From Darksidea phi (taxonomy: Eukaryota > Ascomycota > Dothideomycetes > Pleosporales > Lentitheciaceae): a DNA stretch of 64,000 bases. A model generated the notes under the pieces. That model saw only the letters and a program-made list of their open reading frames with translations, was not told the DNA's origin and searched no databases. Of the stretch, positions 44,947 through 56,832 are shown one piece after another; the stretch's first letter is position 1, and every line of letters begins with the position of its first letter. Where the stretch lies: positions 1-64,000 of the forward strand of contig JASJFT010000093.1 in NCBI GenBank assembly GCA_030770425.1, written 5' to 3'. The translations under genes and the position numbers were made by a program.

Positions 44947-45987
44947 TCCTAACCCCTCGGCAACCTCCAGATCGTTGGTTCCATAGTGTTTGACCGGGAT
45001 ATAGATCCTTGGAAAGGGCGCGACGTGATTGCTGTGAATGTCGAAGTTGTACAGCATACCGGATGTTTGGTGACGCTGCTTAGGTTTTACACCAATTTCT
45101 GGCGCAACAAGACCAATCAAAGTACGAAGCTTGTGGAGAGCGGTTTCCGCCCAAGGGTGCGGGAGTTCACCGTTCATTGTGAGCACAGCCTTGATCTTTT
45201 CTATCGAGGTATACTGGGATCTCAAATAGACCTTCAGTCTTGACTCGCTCGATGCAACACAATCTATCCCTAGCCCCAAAAAGGCCAGTTCCTTCCCCGT
45301 GTCTGTCACTTGAAGGAAGCGATGAAGCTGCTCGACGGTTGGAAATGAAACCCCGTCTTGACTAACATTCGATATGGCGTCATGTACGAAGTTCCAACCG
45401 ATAGAAGGGTCTTCAATGGCCATAGGTGGGGTGAGATATGCGCCGGCGTTTGGTCGGCCACCGTGGAAATCGAAGCGCAGGCCAAGTGAGGTGCGGCGAG
45501 GTAGATGTTTGGCTCGGACTTCGCATGCATGCCCACATGCAGCGAGGAAGTATGAGAAGAGGTCCCAGGGTAGGCGAGGGTATGCACCCTTCAATTTTTG
45601 GACAAGCTCCAAGGTCTCCAATTGGTTGAAGGGATCGGCCGCTGATCCCGCTTGAGAACCGATTGCTTCGATGTTGACACGCACTTTTGGGAAACTGTTG
45701 ATCGATTCCCATGCCCAGCTCAGCTCAAGAGGAGAATGGTCGTCTGTCATAAAACTTTCCCAAGGGCGGATCGCCGGTGCGAAACTCCCGATGCTGGGTC
45801 GGGGGCCAAGATGACCCACAATGAACTGGAGGTAAAAGAACATTATCGCATATTGTCCATGGATATCGTACCCAGCAGCTTGCAGCATTGTTCCAAGGAT
45901 CGGCGCTTTTTTTTCCCACCAAAACACTGAAGCCTCGTCTGAGAAGTCGAACCTTTCTCGGATTACTGCCCAAGGATGAGCGGCCAT
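44947..45987 (-). pseudogene. DMATS-type aromatic prenyltransferase, body lacking C-terminus
   Basis: Prenyltransferase of the tryptophan dimethylallyltransferase (ABBA barrel) family, which moves a prenyl group onto an aromatic, often indole, substrate in fungal secondary metabolism. From ATG 45987 the uninterrupted 347 codons include ASVFWWEKKAPILGTMLQAA, GYDIHGQYAIMFFYLQFI, the conserved SFMTDDHSPLELSWAW, RTSLGLRFDFHGG, the RLKVYLRSQ basic block and MLYNFDIHSNHVAPFPRIYI, IPVKHYGTNDLEVAEGLG. Two foreign codons and a stop follow at 44946-44938. The family is usually about 420-460 aa; the missing 84 residues plus stop lie inverted at 44295-44549. Loss of the last barrel strands should abolish activity. 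Substrate cannot be inferred. Apart from the break there is no stop or frameshift, so the damage looks recent. Confidence 0.92.
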
Positions 45988-46547
45988 GTTCACAATCGAA
46001 GAAAAGACTAGCGAAATTAACGAGAAATTGGCGGACTCCTTGGTTGATGCGATCGATAATTGGTACCCTCTCTTTCTCGTATGCTTCTTATATCTGTGTT
46101 TTTAGTGGTGCACTACCACACTGCAGGACTCTTGAAGCTTGTAAGATCCTTCCGATTCCGGCTTGAAGGAATGAAATAGATTGTGCCGCATGCAACTTCA
46201 CATATCAACCCACATTTGCGGTAGGCTGGGATGTTCCGGACCGTCCAACCGGTTGACATTGCGTCAGTGAGCGCTTTACGCTGTGTAACGCCGAAGTGCA
46301 TCGAGAATGCAGAAGCCAAGACCCACAGCGGTAAGCATGTAAGAGGGTTTGAAGGGGTTTGCATCGGGTTCCGAAACATGCAGTCTACACAAAATTGAGG
46401 TCGGGTGATCTTTCATGCTCAACAAGCATGCATGCGGCGTGGTCCACATAAAACAGGGAAAAGTAGATGAGATTTATACTTGGCTTTGAAGGTCTTTATC
46501 CCTTCACCGTTTACATTCCCTACGACAGATCCTCAGAGTAGAAAGCA

Positions 46548-47721
46548 ATGGCCGACAACGCGTTGATGATCGGTCTTGCGGTATCGGTTCTCTTCATTTT
46601 AGTGTCAACGACAGCACTTAGGCTTTATACCCGGATTTTCATCTTGAAGAAAACAGGTTGGGAGGACTGTACGTATCCGAATTTGCTGCTGCTTCTAGGA
46701 CATACACTAACAAACCATTAGGGTCCGCCTGTTTAGCATTAGTGAGTTTGTTACAACTAGGTCTTCTACCTTTCTCTTATAGGATTTGAAGGTCTTGTTT
46801 ATCAGTACGATGTTAATGATACCGACGTGTATTCGACTGGTCGCTGCGAACCTAACGCAGCATATGCCTTCTCGGGACATAATCGCGCTCTTCAAGGTCA
46901 GTAAATGTTTCGTGGCGCACGACAAGGCAGTTAAGACACTGAATTATAATAGATTAGTCACGCCACCGAGATTCTATACAACCCAACGATGGCCTTCGCT
47001 AAGCTTTCTATTCTACTCCAAATGAAAAGGATATTTATTCCGTTCAAACATACAAGGTCCTGGTATCTCATCGTCTGCTTTACCTGCGTAAACATGGCAT
47101 GGTTCGTTGCAATCGGTCTTGTCTCACTCTTTCAATGTATTCCGGTCCAAAAAAGATGGGATGTGAGCCTGCCTGGTCATTGCCTAGACTACTCAATATG
47201 GGTTTTGGTGGCTGGCATATTCAACATGACCTCAGATTTTATTATGCTGGCTCTGCCCATAGTGTGGATCTGGAGATTACAGATGGATTTGAAAAAAAAG
47301 CTGACCGCTGGAGCTGTATTCGTCGTCGGCGTGCTGTAAGTCCACAAGCTCAACGAATTTCAGTGCAGTATTGATAGAGTGCAGCGCTTGCGTAGCAGGG
47401 GTTGTGCGCTTCGTGTTCAGTTTGAAGCATCTCCGGGGCGGAACGAGATTAGGCCCCTTGTCGTTGCTGCCGGTCGCGGCATGCGCCTTTGGAGAAGTAG
47501 CAGCGGCGATATTTTGCGCGAATATGCCCCTCCTCCCCGCCTTCATAAAACACTTCAGAGAGACTCAAGCGGTACATTATAGCCGAGAAAAGATCTATTT
47601 TCGTGGACCTGGAACGTTGTTGATGTCTATGTCCAAACAGTCCAAGACCACCACGTCTTTGGCGAAAGATGATTTCGATGATATCGGAGCTGCTGATGCG
47701 GCAAGAAGCGCGGGGTCCTGA
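46548..47721 (+). CDS. Rhodopsin-fold (SAT4-type) integral membrane protein
   Basis: Seven-helix membrane protein of the fungal rhodopsin-domain family (formerly annotated integral membrane or PTH11-like). Proposed exons 46548-46668, 46722-46741 (20 nt), 46783-46896, 46953-47335 and 47385-47721 give 324 aa with consistent phases. Key text: ALRLYTRIFILKKTGWEDW in helix 1 and loop, NLTQHMPSRDIIALFKISHA, TEILYNPTMAFAKLSILLQM, the Cys in CVNMAWFVAIGLVSLFQCIP, FNMTSDFIMLALPIVWIWRL, MDLKKKLTAGAVFVVGVLAC and CAFGEVAAAIFCANMPLLPA. The tail is Ser/Lys-rich with DDFDDIGAADAA. The loop after VVRFVFSLK seems a few residues shorter than usual. It lies 560 bp from the prenyltransferase start, divergently, and may or may not belong to that cluster. 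Confidence 0.82.
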
Positions 47722-50456
47722 TCTGTCACATCATAGGCGAATAAGAATGGGTGTTCAGCTGGGAAAGTGAATCGAGGAAAGAGTTTGCGCCCTTCTGAGT
47801 ACAATAGAAACCTAGTGAAAGTAGTGATTTTACTATCTCTTTGGAGTGGGAGAACAGCTAAATGATATTAATTTACTATCTTGCGTTTCAAGGTATTGGG
47901 GACGGAATACCTTTTTGTGGCACCTTTTTGGGTTATTCCGCGAGTTTGACGACTCGACGGCTGCTACTCATTCGATACTCATTTACTCATTCATTTAGTA
48001 TAGTCAAGTCACTGAACCTTAGCAGGCATAGGAAGCAAGTAACTTAGCAGCATCAAAATCACTAGACGAAGACAGTGGCGAACCTTCCGCAACTGACTAA
48101 ATTACTACGTAGAATTATCTGTCGGAGATATCAGGAGGCACTACGCAACAAAACAAGTGTCCCACGGCTATTTCTTTGCATATTGATGACTAATCCCACA
48201 TCAGCTATTAGATGAGAATCCGTCCACCTCCGACCATGCATGATGCTCTTTCTTAACACAGATGAAACTGAACGAAGAACTCTCGCATATCCGCCACTAT
48301 CTAATCTAGACACTCCATACACGCAAAATGACCACCATGATCACACACTGGAGCACTATTAGTATCAATCTCGTCAACATACACAAGGTCCAATCATCTC
48401 TAAAGAACCTCAGATTTATCGTCGTAGACTCGATTCTCTTCTTGGACACCGGGTACCTGTCATGCGGAAAAGCGCTTACGCCCCACGGCGCCCTAATCAG
48501 ATTCTCCTCTTTCCCATTGAACACAGTGTACTTTCCAATATCTCGCATTATTATAATAACACAGCATACTAGACATATTCGATAGCGGCGCGAAGAATTA
48601 CAACAACAGCGCTGCACACACATCGGTCAAGAGGCCATTATTTTCAAGCGTGACGGTCTCGAGGTTAGGGGTCCGCGAGTTCCTCGTACTTTCGCCAACG
48701 AACATCTTGATACCGAAGGGATTGTCATTGAAGCCAATGTTCGATGTTTTGCGGGCGCATACGCATGGAGAGGGCGTAGGACATGTGGCTTTCGTTGCGG
48801 TGCGTGCCCATCCACCAGCCCGCTCGACCCATGGCTGCTTGTTCCTTTTGTTTCAATTTATACCCCTTGGGCGGAGGTCCAGGACACATATTGATGTGGA
48901 CCGCTTCGTAAGTAAGATATCTTCCGCCCCTAAGCTCACGGGCGACCCAGTGGTCCCACTCTCCTGCTCGGGCAACAAAAGAAGAGTACCCGAGTCGCTT
49001 CATCAGTATATTATGTATGTGCGCAGTATCTTGCAGCGTTCAGCCTCGCGGCGGACCTTGCGACAAGCAGAAGCAGGGGAAGGATGGAATTACAAAGGTT
49101 GAATGGGGGGCTTTGTCATCATCCGGATTGAGTAATGGCTTCATCGCATTCTAGAACCTGAAACCTCTCAGCAAGCGTTCCATAGACTCTCAATCTACTC
49201 AACTGGAAGAATGTTCCCAACCAAACATGCACCAGCAAGAACGATATCGCCTTCCCATGCTTTGACTTGTCGTGGATGAAGTGTACCCTCAACCCTTCGA
49301 TTTCGGTCGTGGAGTGACGCCATTCTGATATAATCCTCTGCGAGTCAGCCCAGGAGGAGCCATTTAATAAGTAGTTGTAAAGCTTGTGGATCCGCCTTAG
49401 CTCAGGACCTACACCGATCAATCTCTACCCACTCACCGAAGCCACGCGAATCTCACCTTAATCCCACCCCGTATCAGGCACAGTTGGTTCTTTAGGCAGC
49501 TGGGCATCCCGTAACTTGCGGAACAGACGCTGAACTTCCTCTCCCGGTATCTCTGAGCTGAAAGGTTTGAGTTCGTAGATCTCTTACATCTACATTTACA
49601 AAATTATAAGGCCACGAAGAAAATGCATTGATTAATGTCGGGGGCATGCGCAATAAAGACCTCAAAGTACTTTCGCCGGATGCTGTCTTCAGCGTCATAG
49701 TGATGGCCTACGCGGTACAGCGGATAAGTCCTCCATAGAGTATGCGCGGACGCGGTCCGATGAGTTGCAAAGAGTAGTCTCTGCATATAGTTGACCGACG
49801 TGACGCACTACATCGACACTTCAGCAACCCGCATCTGAAACTAGCATATATTTAGAATAATTCCATACAGATTTTATTTATAGAGTACTAGACGACAGAG
49901 TGTCAACATACCTTAGAGCGACTTCTCTGCAACCTAGAGCATAGCCGAGATTCGTTAAACGGGACGCCCCAGAAAGCGTTTCAGGTATTAGATACCATAT
50001 GTACTGACGGTAATTCCGGTAGAGTAACATTGGTGTGCGGCCGAGATGCTACCTTCTTGCCCTAAGCGCGACTCTCTTCTCTCGCCTATAGCTCGACCGT
50101 GAACAGTGCTCCAAGATTCCAAGCCAATTTTATTAGCTTCCCCGCCGCTTGCCTGGCATACACAAGTCATCGCTCAGCCAGCGACTATGTCCAGACTTAT
50201 GGATGGAGCTGGAGCTTTCCATAGCTATATCGTCTGATTCGCTCCATCTCTGTCTTAATTCGTCTCGTAATATTCGAGTGAATTTTGCTCGTGAGGCGAC
50301 GCTCCTGAAATGGGTTGTCCGCTTCATGCTCGTAGATACAGTGTGATTTCAAGTCCCGGAAACGCCGTTCGTGACATCTTTCCCTCAGAGTCTTATTCTC
50401 ACCTCAAAGGCTATTACACCGATTCCCAATTTCTTGTAGAACAATGCCATCCAACT
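47722..50456. other. Gene-poor region with repeat copy and weak F-box/LRR-like traces
   Basis: No intact gene recognised in 2.7 kb. Minus-strand frames at 49604-49786 (IRRKYFEVFIAHAPDINQ), 49119-49421 (ELRRIHKLYNYLLNGSSWAD) and a phrase near 48640-48720 (NLETVTLENNGLLTD) have the flavour of fungal F-box/LRR proteins but lie in different frames with stops between. Repeat B copy 2 is at 47895-47978. Confidence 0.35.
47895..47978 (+). repeat. Dispersed repeat B, copy 2
   Basis: Counterpart of 22331-22413 in the same orientation, about 170 bp downstream of the rhodopsin-fold gene stop. It marks the right edge of the prenyltransferase region. Confidence 0.65.
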
Positions 50457-51278
50457 TCAGAATTCCTCTATCCGTCCCGTGTTTTCCCTTGCTCCCTCCG
50501 ACTGTGTAGCTACATTTCTAGCTCGGCTGCTCGCAGCCTTCCCCTTTTTCTCCTTCCCGTAGTACACCGCCCGGCAGACTGGACAGCTATACTTGCCATT
50601 TACAAACCAGCTCATTAAACACTTGGTGTGAAACTCATGGCTACAAACATTGAGGCAGAGTATTTCTTCTGTTTTTGGAAGTGATTTGCTAGATACCGAC
50701 GGTGGGCGGACTGCCACATCGTCGACGGGACCGGCTTCGGTGGTGAGTTTGGCGGGTTCCGGTGGAGAGAGGGTATGTAGCTTTGAGAGACATATTGCGC
50801 TAAAGTTGCCATCAGTATTGTTAATGGGAGGACGTGTGGTCAGTGTAGACTTACCACTCTCTCTCAAATATAGACCTAGCATCCATGACATCCTCCTTCT
50901 CCACCACCCCCTCACATTTCGTCTTCTCATCCAAAACCCCGTCCAGACATACAATCTCCGTAACCTCTTTTAATTCTCTCTTCGCGTCCTCTCTCCTCAC
51001 CGCCGGCGATCTCCTCGTGAATAAATGCCTCGCCCTAATCGCCGGGATACCCGTGCTTCTTCTGCGAACGAACAAAACTAAACAGCTATAAAGCAACCGT
51101 CAGAAGATTCGGTCGCACTGTGGACGTAGGAAACCACGTACAGGGGCACGAAGATGAAGAGGACAAACAACGAAATAAGAAAGCTGAGTGCTGTAGTTGA
51201 AAGTGTGACGCGACGGGAGTTTGGATTCGCTTGATGTGCGGCTTCGCGCTGGAAGATTCTTGTAGGTAATGTAGGCAT
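50457..51278 (-). CDS. Single-pass membrane RING-finger protein (putative E3 ligase)
   Basis: Exons 51278-51119, 51077-50855 and 50799-50457 (41- and 55-nt introns) give 241 aa. A transmembrane helix near residues 28-56 (ALSFLISLFVLFIFVPLYVV continuing into SYVHILFVRRR) is completed only when the first intron is removed. The RING begins at the second splice, where the split codon makes the first Cys: CAICLSK at 128-134. It continues after a long, Pro/Ser-rich insert with LCLNVCSHEFHTKCLMSWF and YSCPVCRAVYY, supplying the remaining Cys and His ligands of a RING-H2-like finger. The tail is basic and Ser-rich. A ubiquitin ligase role on an internal membrane is inferred from domain layout. The long first loop is atypical. 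Confidence 0.8.
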
Positions 51279-52242
51279 ATTGACGCGTTCCTGATGCCGG
51301 AAATGCGCTTCTGATGAATGCTTGTCTGGTATCCGATACGGTTTGTATTGCGTATACGATTTGATCGTACAATGAATCCGCGATCCGAATCTTCTGTATT
51401 CCTCTCTGGGGGTTGGCATGTACTTGCGCAACGGTAATATACGGTAGTTATCAAATCTTCTAAATAGTAGACCGCATGGAAAACCACACTTTTAACCATC
51501 TTTCACAAGCACTCAGGGAAACGCAGCCATCATGAGCCCAGCACTTACGCTCTAGCACATGCTCTCCTCCTCTGCGGATCATTCCGGATCCTCATTGGCA
51601 GCCCCGTCCTTTACCCCATCTCCTCCCTAAATGACCAATCCGTAACCAATTTGCGACATCACATGCCCTTCCTAGCCGTACTTACGCTTGGCCGCTTTCT
51701 CGGCGCCACGACCCACACCCTCCGTCACCCCCCAACACCAGCCTTTCAAGACCAATGGAAGCAGTCTGAATGACAAAGATTATTGGTAAGGCTGGGCTGA
51801 TGTAATGAATGATAATGGAGTTGGTTAGTTGGGCGGCTTAGTGGGTTGGCGGCTTGGTGCCAACCCTAGAAGCGAGCGGGGCGGGGTGGGATGATCGATT
51901 CTATGTTCGTAGTAGCGTTATTGCGATTTCTAGGGGCCGTGTGCCAGTTTAGGTTATGGGTGTTGCGTGAATTGCTGTATTGTCAATTTTAGACAATGAC
52001 CGAGTTAATGCCGCGGAAAAGGATGAGGTGGGAACAAAGGATGAAACAACTGGAACTTTTGTTTTCATACCAGTTGCGGCAAAGACAGGAATCCTACAAC
52101 TCCGAACCAAAAAGGTGGTACCAAAAGTAGCCATCGGCATGGCATGGTAGCCATATACAATTCCGACGCTAACTCCAAGTCAAATAAGTTGTTGATGCCC
52201 ACAAATGTGTGGAGACCCTAAAATCTGACACACCTCCTCCAC
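51279..52242. other. Intergenic, no gene seen
   Basis: Short frames without motif. Contains the promoter side of the RING gene and the 3' end region of the ENA ATPase transcript. Confidence 0.45.
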
Positions 52243-55200
52243 TCAAGCCTTCTCATTATCCGATGTGCTGACCGCGGTGCTAAGGTACTTTTCAAACACT
52301 CTCTGCTCAAGATCAATACTTCCCCTGCGCACACCTTTCTTCTGGTCCATCTTCCTGAAGTAAATCCTCTTGGCCCACTTCCACGACTCGATGCCTAAGA
52401 AGAACAGGAAAGTAGCAACGAACACAATAGCCCACTCCCAGCTAATACCGGTATGCTTGAATACAACTCGGTTGATAACAGGGATATAGAGGACGGGAAA
52501 AATGGTGACGAAGCCAGCCATAATGGAATAGAAGAGGAACTTATTGCGCCAAACATCGTGGAACCACTGAGTGAAATATCTCTTAGAGTTGGGCTGCATC
52601 ATGAAAAAGGATCGTCGCATGTCAACCATCTGCCATGCAAGGAATAGCGAGAACCAGGTGAGGGTGGCGAAACAAGTCGCTCGAGCGCGGAAAACGGTGT
52701 CGCAGTCTAGTGAGTAGGAGTCGTTGCAGTTGTGACCAAGATTGCCGTCGCCAAACGCATTAAGAACAAGCGTGAAAGATGCGAGACAGAGGGCGGCGAT
52801 CCAGAGACCATAGACGACCATGTCGCACATGACTTCGAGAGTGAAGACACCACGCTTGAGCTGCAACACAGTTAGCATCAATATGAACATACCTAGATCA
52901 GCAACACTTACACTTTGAGGTGGTCGGCTCAGGATATCAGGCGCGGCAATTTCGAAGCCGAGACCCATATCAGGGACGGAAGATGTGACCATAATGATCC
53001 ACATCACCTCGACCGGAGATAATGGGAAGACTGAGAGATAGGTGGAATCCTTGAATACCAAGCCAATGAGGAGGATACAGGCTTGTGCAATGTTCTGCGC
53101 GAGAAGATGAAGAATAAACTTCTGAATATTGTCGAACATGCGTCGGCCTTCTTCAATAGCGTTTAGGATGGAAGCAAAATTGTCATCGGTCAGAACAATA
53201 TCAGAGGCGTCCTTGGCTACATCCGATCCGGTTCCCATTCCAATGCCCACGTCGGAACGCTTGAGGGAGGGTGAGTCGTTCACACCATCCCCGGTCATGG
53301 CAGTGAAGGCTTTCCGCCTATGCAAAGCGTCGATCATTCGGACTTTTGTCTGTGGCGCACATCGTGCGATGACCAAAGGTAGGAGTGGCAGACTGTCGAT
53401 TTCGTCATCACTCAGTTTATCAAACTGAGAAGCAGTCATGACCTGCAATGGACGTTAGCAGTTATTAAAATTGATAAATGGCGATTCTGTATCTCACCAT
53501 GGCGTCCGCCACGTCCTTGCTCACGGTGGCCATGTTCGAAGGAAGGATTCCCACTTCTTCTGCAATCGCTCGCGCGGTACCCGGGTGGTCACCAGTAAGC
53601 ATATGAACTGTGATACCAGCCTTCTGGCATTGGCGGACCGAGCCGGCGGTCTCGGGCCTTGGGGGGTCGTATAGACCGACGAGGCCTCGGAAAACTAATC
53701 CCTCCTCGATATCCTTCCTGTCAATGTCTTCGCCTTTGGTGATGGTGCCTTCCCAGGACTTGCTGGCCAAAGCTAGAACACGAAGACCGAGAGCCGCTAG
53801 AGATTCCATGTTCTTGAGGATATCGTCCCGGATTGCGTCCGTCATCTCGGTAGGCTCGTCACCTTCGCCGTGGAAGATGGACGCGCATGAGTAAATGACA
53901 CGCTCCACTGCACCTTTCGTAAAAACAAACTTGTTAGATGTTGCGGCTTCCTCGAAGATGACGGACATTTTCTTAACGTCGGAGTCAAAGGGAAATTCGG
54001 CAATCTGTTTCCAGGCAGGTGAATCGCCTTGAGTGTATTTGAGACGGTTCCAGTCGAAGCGGGAAGCGAAGACCTGGATAGCAATTTCAGTAGGATCGCC
54101 ACGGGCATTCCAACCTCCATCTTCGCCGTGACTCTCGTGTACATGCGCCAGGTTGGCCAAAGATGCCACTTTCAGGTACTCTAGAAGATGCGTGTTGTTG
54201 TCAAGTAGCTCCTCATAGGTCGAAGTTTTCTCCTCTTGTTCGAAGTCAATCTTGCTGGGCGGCTTCGCGGTGAAGGCAAGGGAGCCGACGGTGGGGTTGA
54301 CGGGTGAGTCTGTGAGCCCCACTGAGTAGGTGCCCTTCGCAGGGATCCACGCTCTCTTCGCAACCATTTTTCCTTGTGTAAGCGTACCGGTCTTGTCAGA
54401 GCAAATATCCGTCACTCCGCCGAGAGCTTCTAAAGACTTTAGGTTACGAACAATCACATGTCTTTCGACCATGCGCTTTGTTCCAGCGGCCATCGTGATA
54501 GTCAAGACCACAATAAGAGAGGCCGGAATCATACTGAGACCGGTTGCGACTGCATAAATAATGACCTCTTGATCGTTGGCGAAGCTGTTGGCTGCCATGA
54601 CGATAATGGCGCAAAGAACGGCGATACCAAAAAGAAGAACTGCAAGACGCGAGAGCTTCTTTTGTAGAGGTGTGCCGACGTTGACGCCAAGGAAGTGGCC
54701 TACAGCATCTGTCAAGGTCAGACCCCATGCTTGCGCATAGCGATGGGGGCCGGCGGTGCCATCGTCCTTGCGTTTAACTGTACGTCGTCGAGAGCCCTTG
54801 TCTCGTAATGAAACGGCGATACTTCCGATCTCAGTATACATCCCAGTGGCAAAAACAACACCGCGACCGCGACCCTTCGTAACAGTCGAAGAGCTAAAAG
54901 CAACATTGAGGCGATCGCCTGGGCCCGTTTCGTCGTCAAATACCGCTTCGGCGTCTTTTGAAACAGGAAGACTCTCGCCGGTCAAAAGTGCCTCGTCGGT
55001 CTCGAAATTGACTGCTTCGATGAGGCTGGGTGATGTTAGTAACGTTTGACAAGCTCTTTGAGAGTGTCTACCAACCGAACATCCGCTGGGACAGTATCAC
55101 CGGTTTTCATTTCGACCATATCGCCGGGTACGACCTCGATGGTCGGCACAGTGACAGTCTTGCCTTCACGAATTGCTGTGGCAGTGGGCGAGCTCAGGGA

Positions 55201-55646
55201 CCGTAGAGAGTCCATTGTCTTCTCAGCATTGAACTCCTGCATGAAGCCGACAACGACGTTCAATATAACAATAGCAGTTATTACGCCTCCTTCAATCCAT
55301 GACTGAATAGCGAAACTGACAGCCATAGCGATGATCAGAATCAACGTCATGGCATTACTGGAATAATTAGCGGCGGTTCTGAAATTAAGGTCCATGTGTG
55401 GGCTGCGTACGCTACCTGCCGTAGCAGGATCTTGCCTGGCTGTACTCCTCCCCCTTCTCCCAAATCATTGTTACCCCATTGTTCATGGAGCTCCTTCGCT
55501 TTCACCGTTGAGAGCCCATCTTCGGTGTCGCACCCGAGCTCCTCGATGACCTTAGAGTATGGTAGCGCATGTGCGGGTTTCGAGAGAGGCTTGTTAGACT
55601 GTCCGGAAGTATGGCCTTCAAGCGTGGTTTGACTTTTCTTTCCCAT
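52243..55646 (-). CDS. ENA-type P-type (IID) Na+/K+-exporting ATPase
   Basis: Plasma-membrane cation pump that expels Na+ (and K+) under salt or alkaline stress. Exons 55646-55411, 55357-55076, 55025-53498, 53442-52912 and 52860-52243 give 1064 aa, normal for the family. Near the N-terminus is ALPYSKVIEELGCDTEDGLS; the actuator TGES is at 188-191, the phosphorylation loop CSDKTGTLTQGK has its Asp near 382, the nucleotide-binding region includes FTKGAVERVIYSC, and the hinge reads MTGDGVNDSPSLKRSDVGIG. HMLTGDHPGTARAIAEEVG and SFFMMQPNSKRYFTQWFHD are also typical. The second donor appears to be GTTGGT, a weak site chosen to keep DVRLIEAVNFETDE intact. The fourth intron (52911-52861, 51 nt) is open and in frame, but its GTAAGT donor and GCTAAC branch site argue that it is removed. 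Confidence 0.94.
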
Positions 55647-56832
55647 GACGTTGAATGGGAAGTGCGAGCTGAGGCTTGACAAGACAAGCAATCGGGATCT
55701 GGGACATATCGAGCCTTATAAACCGCTGGTACGATGGCTTAGCTATGGCGACAGCCAAGTCTTTGCGATGTCCCACGCCTTGGCCGGCCGGTAAACTATC
55801 TTGGCACTAGAAGACAGTACTGGAGACGCCATTGTTGGCTGTTCGAACAAAGAGCCGAGCCCATCTTACACTGACGAAGCCATGCCAAAAGCCACGGAAA
55901 CGAAGCGTCTCGATTGCATTCCTTCAAGTCGAGCCAATTCCGGATGGAAGCATATGGACTGTTCTACGGTATGTTTCGCGTCTTTACTTTTGACAACGGT
56001 GGGGTGATGAATGCATCTGACGTCGGGAGGGGTGAACACGTTGTGGCGACTTCTGGGCCTGTTGGGCGCGGGGTCTTGGCTCTTCCGCTCTTGGTTGCGC
56101 TAGACCGCGTTGGGGCTGGTGTCCGCCTATCGTCCGAACTTCTCTAAGACCAAGCCCGGATACCGGCAACGAAGGCCGTTGGCATCTCCCACGGCGCGTT
56201 CGACGACCTACACCAACCACTTCCAAATGGAAGATCCGCCGACGCTGATTAGCCATGCCCATATCTCCTTCCTGCCTGCCAAGGAGTCAGGCATACACCA
56301 ACCGTTGGCATTTCCTCATCACACTGCAGCGTGGAGGCGAAGCTTGTTTGCCAGGCGTATCTCTTCTCGCCTACTTGGTGACTTAAGAGTCGGAAGCTGG
56401 GCTTAACCGGTCGCTCACGAGACTAAAAACCGGGGGCCAAGGTCCTCCGCCTTAATTGGAGTGTTGCAAAATCACGCGGCCTCTACGCTCTGATGGGAGT
56501 CCTCACGGGTTTGAGCACATTTACACGTATTCCATCTTTTGGTCAAATACTCTTTGAATTGCAATAATCAACTACTACTTATTAGCTAATTTGAGCAGTC
56601 GTACTAAGTTTCATGACTCCTCGGGCATCTCCTTCGGATTCAAGCCTCGGTCTCATTCGTCTCCGGGGCCTTGTATTCATCCACACTTCATCAAATTTGA
56701 GAAACAACCCGACTTTAATATATACCCTTAAGAATTTTTTTAGTAACTGGCAAAAAAGAAAAGCTGAAGTAGCGCTATAATCGTTGGGGTAATTGCTATA
56801 CCCAATTAGCTTATTAACCTGCATGCTATTCC
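55647..56832. other. Intergenic, ENA promoter side
   Basis: Upstream region of the ENA ATPase; no gene was recognised. The 98-codon plus frame at 56110 is antisense to equally open sequence and has no motif. Confidence 0.45.

Noticed and set aside
45986..46103. Plus-strand ATG frame MFTIEEKTSEINEKLADSLV overlapping the prenyltransferase start
   Set aside because: Short, no family, and its ATG overlaps the DMATS ATG (CATG); an intron-like tract follows but the next exon gives no sensible protein.
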